Positions 60,776-64,000 of a DNA stretch of 64,000 bases are shown here, piece after piece. Location: assembly GCF_954871325.1 (NCBI RefSeq), contig NC_088777.1, positions 10,765,366-10,829,365 of the forward strand. Reading direction: 5' to 3'. The translations under genes and the position numbers were made by a program. This DNA is from Gordionus sp. m RMFG-2023 (taxonomy: Eukaryota; Nematomorpha; Gordioida; Chordodea; Parachordodidae). The notes beneath the pieces were generated by a model. The model was not told the origin of the DNA. It searched no databases and saw nothing but the letters and a program-made list of their open reading frames with translations. Each line of letters begins with the position of its first letter. The stretch's first letter is position 1.

Positions 60776-60888
60776 GTCAATATAGTTATGAGGTTTTCTT
60801 TAAAGTAACAAGATTAAGAATAAAACTTTAATATTTAGATATACCTTTATATGTTTTGGTAAATTATTGGAGGTTTGATTGTGGTCCT

Positions 60889-62412
60889 CAGTGTTGTTAA
60901 ACTCTACTTTAAAAAGTAGCGCGCTACAACTATTTTTTTTAAAGAAATAGCGTACTGGTAGCTACTTTATAATTTTTTTATAATATTTTTTACATATAAA
61001 AAATATTGGTATAAAAACATTACTACTATCAAATATATATAATTTATTAATTTTATATTACATTTTAATAATAAGAATATTTCTATACTGTCATTCCCAA
61101 GTCTAGAGCGACGATTATAAAATATGCCATACTAATGTCAAGCATTAGACCTTGAGAATGATATTAAATTTAATATATTATAAGAAAAAATCATAAAAAA
61201 TAATTTGAGTATTATTAGGTTAAAAAATATTCCACAGGATTTTCAATTATTTGTTTCAAAAAATTATCTATGTCAAGGGAGAAAGACTTGAATGGGACGT
61301 GGATAGCATTGAATGTATTAGGAATGATGAATGATAATAAATAAAATTGATAAGATGTGGAAGGATATTCATGAAAAGTAAATAAATAAAGAAAAGAAGA
61401 TTGACATGTGATGTCGACCATATATAAATAAATAATAATAAGATTGTTAATAAATATATAAAAGCGTGAAAACGATGATTTTTTTTCTTGTTATAATTTT
61501 GTTTATATAAATAATATTGCATCTGTCTTCGCAATAAAATGGTAAAAAATATATTGTTTCTATATAAGAAAAAAATAAGCGAATAAAATAAGAAAAGAGT
61601 AAAAGTAAAAAACCAAACGAAAAATAAGAATAAACATAAAGTAAGAAGGGTTTTACAGGTAGCGTCTTTGATCTGGCTATGGTATCCTGGTTTAGTATAA
61701 TATTATTTAACATTACCATTAGCTTATCAAGTTGCCCTATGGATTTAATCAAATTAATATATGGCAAATTAAACTTGAAAGGGTGAACTATAGCAGCTAT
61801 ACTAGATAAAGGATTATAATTTATCATTAAATAGATGAGTCTGATTATAAAATGAGATGTTAATAAACCAGTATTTCGAGGCTAATTAAGGGAAAGGGTG
61901 TCGTGATTGGCGATTAAAATTGCCTATGGTTTTATTTTTTAATCATATACATTGTATTATATTTGAAAAAATTTTCTTATTATAAATTGGTCAAATATCA
62001 TTTCCATTATATTATAGTTGAAGGACTTTTCTTATAATGTGAAAATTTTAGTGTTTAGTGAAAACAATGATATTGAAAATGTAATAAAGAAGAAAAGAAA
62101 ATTATAATTTTTACTTTGTATTTTAATTTTATATTTTTACATTTTAGTTTTATTTATCTTACTTTATAATGATTATTGAGCACCTATATATTTTAATAAA
62201 TTAATTTGCTATCCTCAATTCTTGATCTTAATAATTAATTAAATTTAAAGTGGAAATGAAATCTTTCTCATTCAAAAATTTGGGATTTTACAGAATTTAA
62301 AATTATAAATATATTTAAATATTTGTACATTTTGTATATAAAATTGAATGTAGCGAAGTAGCACCTACCTTCTAAATTAGGATAATTGTAGAGCGCTACT
62401 TTAACAACACTG
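60889..62412. mobile_element. hAT element without recognisable transposase
   Basis: CAGTGTTGTTAAACTCTACTT and the inverted TACTTTAACAACACTG define 1.5 kb. Subterminal copies of GTAGCGCGCTAC and GTAGAGCGCTAC point inward at both sides. Flanks GTGGTCCT and CAGGCCCT match at five of eight positions and may be a worn target duplication. Open frames at 61215-61827 are A/T-driven and resemble nothing known. Confidence 0.6.
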
Positions 62413-62984
62413 CAGGCCCTTTACAAACAGAGTGCACAAACTGCGCTTATGGTTTTATATTTATATAATATGGGTTGAATATTGACAATTTAGAATTATC
62501 TACTGAATGTATGATTAAATTTGAAATATCGGAGTTAGTTCAAGCTAAAAGTTAAAGTTCGGAATCATTCATTTATCAGCCAAAAATATGAATAAAATAT
62601 TTCATATTTAATAAATTTAAATATAATATATGAAATATATGAATGAATTATTGCAATTACTAAGCGTTTTATAAAAATATTTTAAGAAAAGGAATTATAA
62701 ATGTAATTATAAATTATAACACTTAATCATAATCCATGTCTGAAAAAATTAATTATTGCTGCCCAACCTAGTTAAATAAATTTTCCAATTGCTATATTTA
62801 TTTTATCAAATTGCGCTTTCGATACGAGTCAGTTGATGAGGAGTCCTCAGTTAATTATGGGCCATAATTTTGGAAAGCCTAATTTTTGTCTTAAACCATT
62901 ATAACAAATTAGGAAGCCTTATTTGATGGTAAAAAAGTTTTGGGGACACTTCCCTGTACTTTTGTTTAAAGACCTAATTTAGAT

Positions 62985-63152
62985 CTATTTATAAAAACAG
63001 CCCAATTAAGATTTTAACCAAAATATTTGGCAAAAGACGTCCAAACTTCTGCCATATATGAACAAAATCTCCATTGCATAATATAATTTTGTTATATATT
63101 TAATCGGGCGGTTTTTAAAAATCACCCTGAACTGGTCTTTTTAACAACACTA
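62985..63152. repeat. right part of a worn palindromic hAT MITE
   Basis: TCGGGCGGTTTTTAAAAATC and the tip TTTTAACAACACTA at 63139-63152 match the family. The left part is missing or unrecognisable. Confidence 0.5.
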
Positions 63153-63695
63153 CTCTATTCCTTTCCCCCTTAATGTGGCTACAATCTTACAATACATTTT
63201 AATTTTAAAATATGAGCGATACTATTCAATAGACAAAAAATATGATAAAGTATCAGTGATGTAATATCTTGACTTAAGTATTTATGAGTTAATATAATGA
63301 CCGATTTTATATATAATTACGATTTGTGCATTTTTAAGTATAGATTCTCCCAATGATATATATAACTGATTCTTCATTAAAAAATATAATTATTTTATGT
63401 ACATTTAATTTGTGAAAAAATAGAAGTAATTTGAATCATAAGTAGGGGTATTTTTTTTAAATTTAGTGGAAATTCGAATTTTTTATATTTTTTATTAGAT
63501 TATTTCTCAAACATGTATTAGAAAACTATAACAATACTATAGATTAAACTATATAAATAATATGTTTATTTTATATTTTAAAATTGTCACATTAAAAAAC
63601 ATTATCGTTTTGCTTACATAAAAAAATGTTCTTTTTTTTCATAAATAATATAATAAAATAATAATTTATAACACGTCACATATTTACCTGTCAAG
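63153..63695. other. AT-rich sequence before the last exon, probably intron
   Basis: Nothing coding seen. It ends in an acceptor-like TTTACCTGTCAAG. Confidence 0.4.
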
Positions 63696-64000
63696 TATCA
63701 TGTGGAATTCTATGATAAAATAGATTCGATTAATATGATACAAAATTCTATTATCAATAAAAATCTAGATGGCCTATTTAATCAAATCCGAAGTGCAGGA
63801 AGCTTTTGGTATCTACATCCGATATTTTCAAAATATTGGTTAATGAAACATAAAATATGGCCTTGGGTGAAACAAAACCAATCTTTTTTATTTCCATTTA
63901 TAGCTACAAATAAGTTATCTACATCAAAACAATTAGCTGAAGTTAAGCGCAAGTCTAAAAATAAAAGAAAAAAATCTAAGAAACGAAAAAACAATGACAA
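63696..64000 (+). CDS. partial exon of an unrecognised nuclear-type protein
   Basis: From an acceptor-like CTGTCAAG the plus strand stays open for 101 codons to the window edge. It reads YHVEFYDKIDSIN, then FWYLHPIFSKYW, IWPWVKQNQSFLFPF, and a strongly basic tail (KRKSKNKRKKSKKRKNND) that looks like a nuclear localisation or nucleic-acid-binding segment. The start resembles the strand pattern of PWWP-type chromatin domains (YHVxFF followed by a tryptophan-bearing strand), but this is a weak likeness. The minus-strand frame over the same bases is less protein-like. The rest of the gene lies beyond the window. Confidence 0.5.

Larger units (their letters stand above)
59823..62770. mobile_element. 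probable outer hAT element containing nested insertions
   Basis: CAGGGATGAGCATAATTACTT at the left and CTGCCCAACCT at 62759-62769, with matching TAATTA-rich subterminal DNA, suggest one old element. A MITE (60553-60775) and another hAT element (60889-62412) sit inside it. No target duplication or transposase was found, so the pairing of these ends is tentative. Confidence 0.3.

Noticed and set aside
61215-61827. Three overlapping minus-strand frames inside the 60889-62412 element
   Set aside because: Overlapping, low-complexity and hydrophobic, with no transposase motif.
62820-62870. Hammerhead-ribozyme-like GTTGATGAGGAGTCCTCAG
   Set aside because: The CTGATGA core and the GAAA partner are not both present, and stem pairing is not evident.

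Overview
The window is about three-quarters A+T and carries spliced genes with GT..AG introns, several kilobases long in places. Two genes are diagnostic of animals: a cortactin gene and a DOK-type docking-protein gene. Asparagine-rich coding, permissive splice acceptors and many hAT, Tc1/mariner, Harbinger and LINE relics suggest an AT-rich invertebrate such as a flatworm, cnidarian, nematomorph or similar. I cannot name the phylum.

Layout. (1) 1725-4386, plus strand: the last, very large exon of a carbonyl-reductase-like short-chain dehydrogenase with a long Asn/Ser-rich N-terminal extension. (2) 7533-33639, minus strand: a DOK-like adaptor in eight recognisable exons (split PH domain, long linker, IRS/DOK-type PTB domain, tyrosine-bearing tail). 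The N-terminal exon was not found. Its introns hold most of the transposon debris. (3) 34161-45481, plus strand: a complete cortactin gene in 13 coding exons with the acidic Arp2/3-binding motif, 4.5 cortactin repeats and an SH3 domain. It is divergent from the DOK gene, with about 520 bp between the nearest coding exons. (4) 48109-48687, minus strand: a secreted Tyr/Pro-rich protein. (5) 50343-55434, plus strand: three tandem paralogues for secreted Tyr/Ser/Gly-rich proteins, all with one three-exon plan and one promoter signature (octamer-like ATTTGCAT about 20 bp ahead of a TATAAAA box). (6) 56-63 kb: nested hAT elements and MITEs. (7) 63696-64000, plus strand: an unfinished exon of an unrecognised gene.

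Function. DOK proteins and cortactin are both substrates of tyrosine kinases in known animals, so their divergent arrangement may be more than chance. The Tyr-rich cluster is the most novel-looking part. Small secreted proteins, two of them with a basic cleavage-like site after the signal peptide, carry repeated Tyr/Ser/Gly-rich motifs. Together with a shared promoter this fits a co-expressed batch of extracellular structural proteins (eggshell, cuticle, adhesive or tube-like). That role is inference.

Mobile DNA. Two short MITE families, each with an exact 8-bp target duplication in one copy, point to hAT activity. A Tc1/mariner copy has clear inverted ends and TA flanks. Two Harbinger copies lie head-to-head as a long inverted repeat. 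One LINE is inactive in its reverse transcriptase motif.
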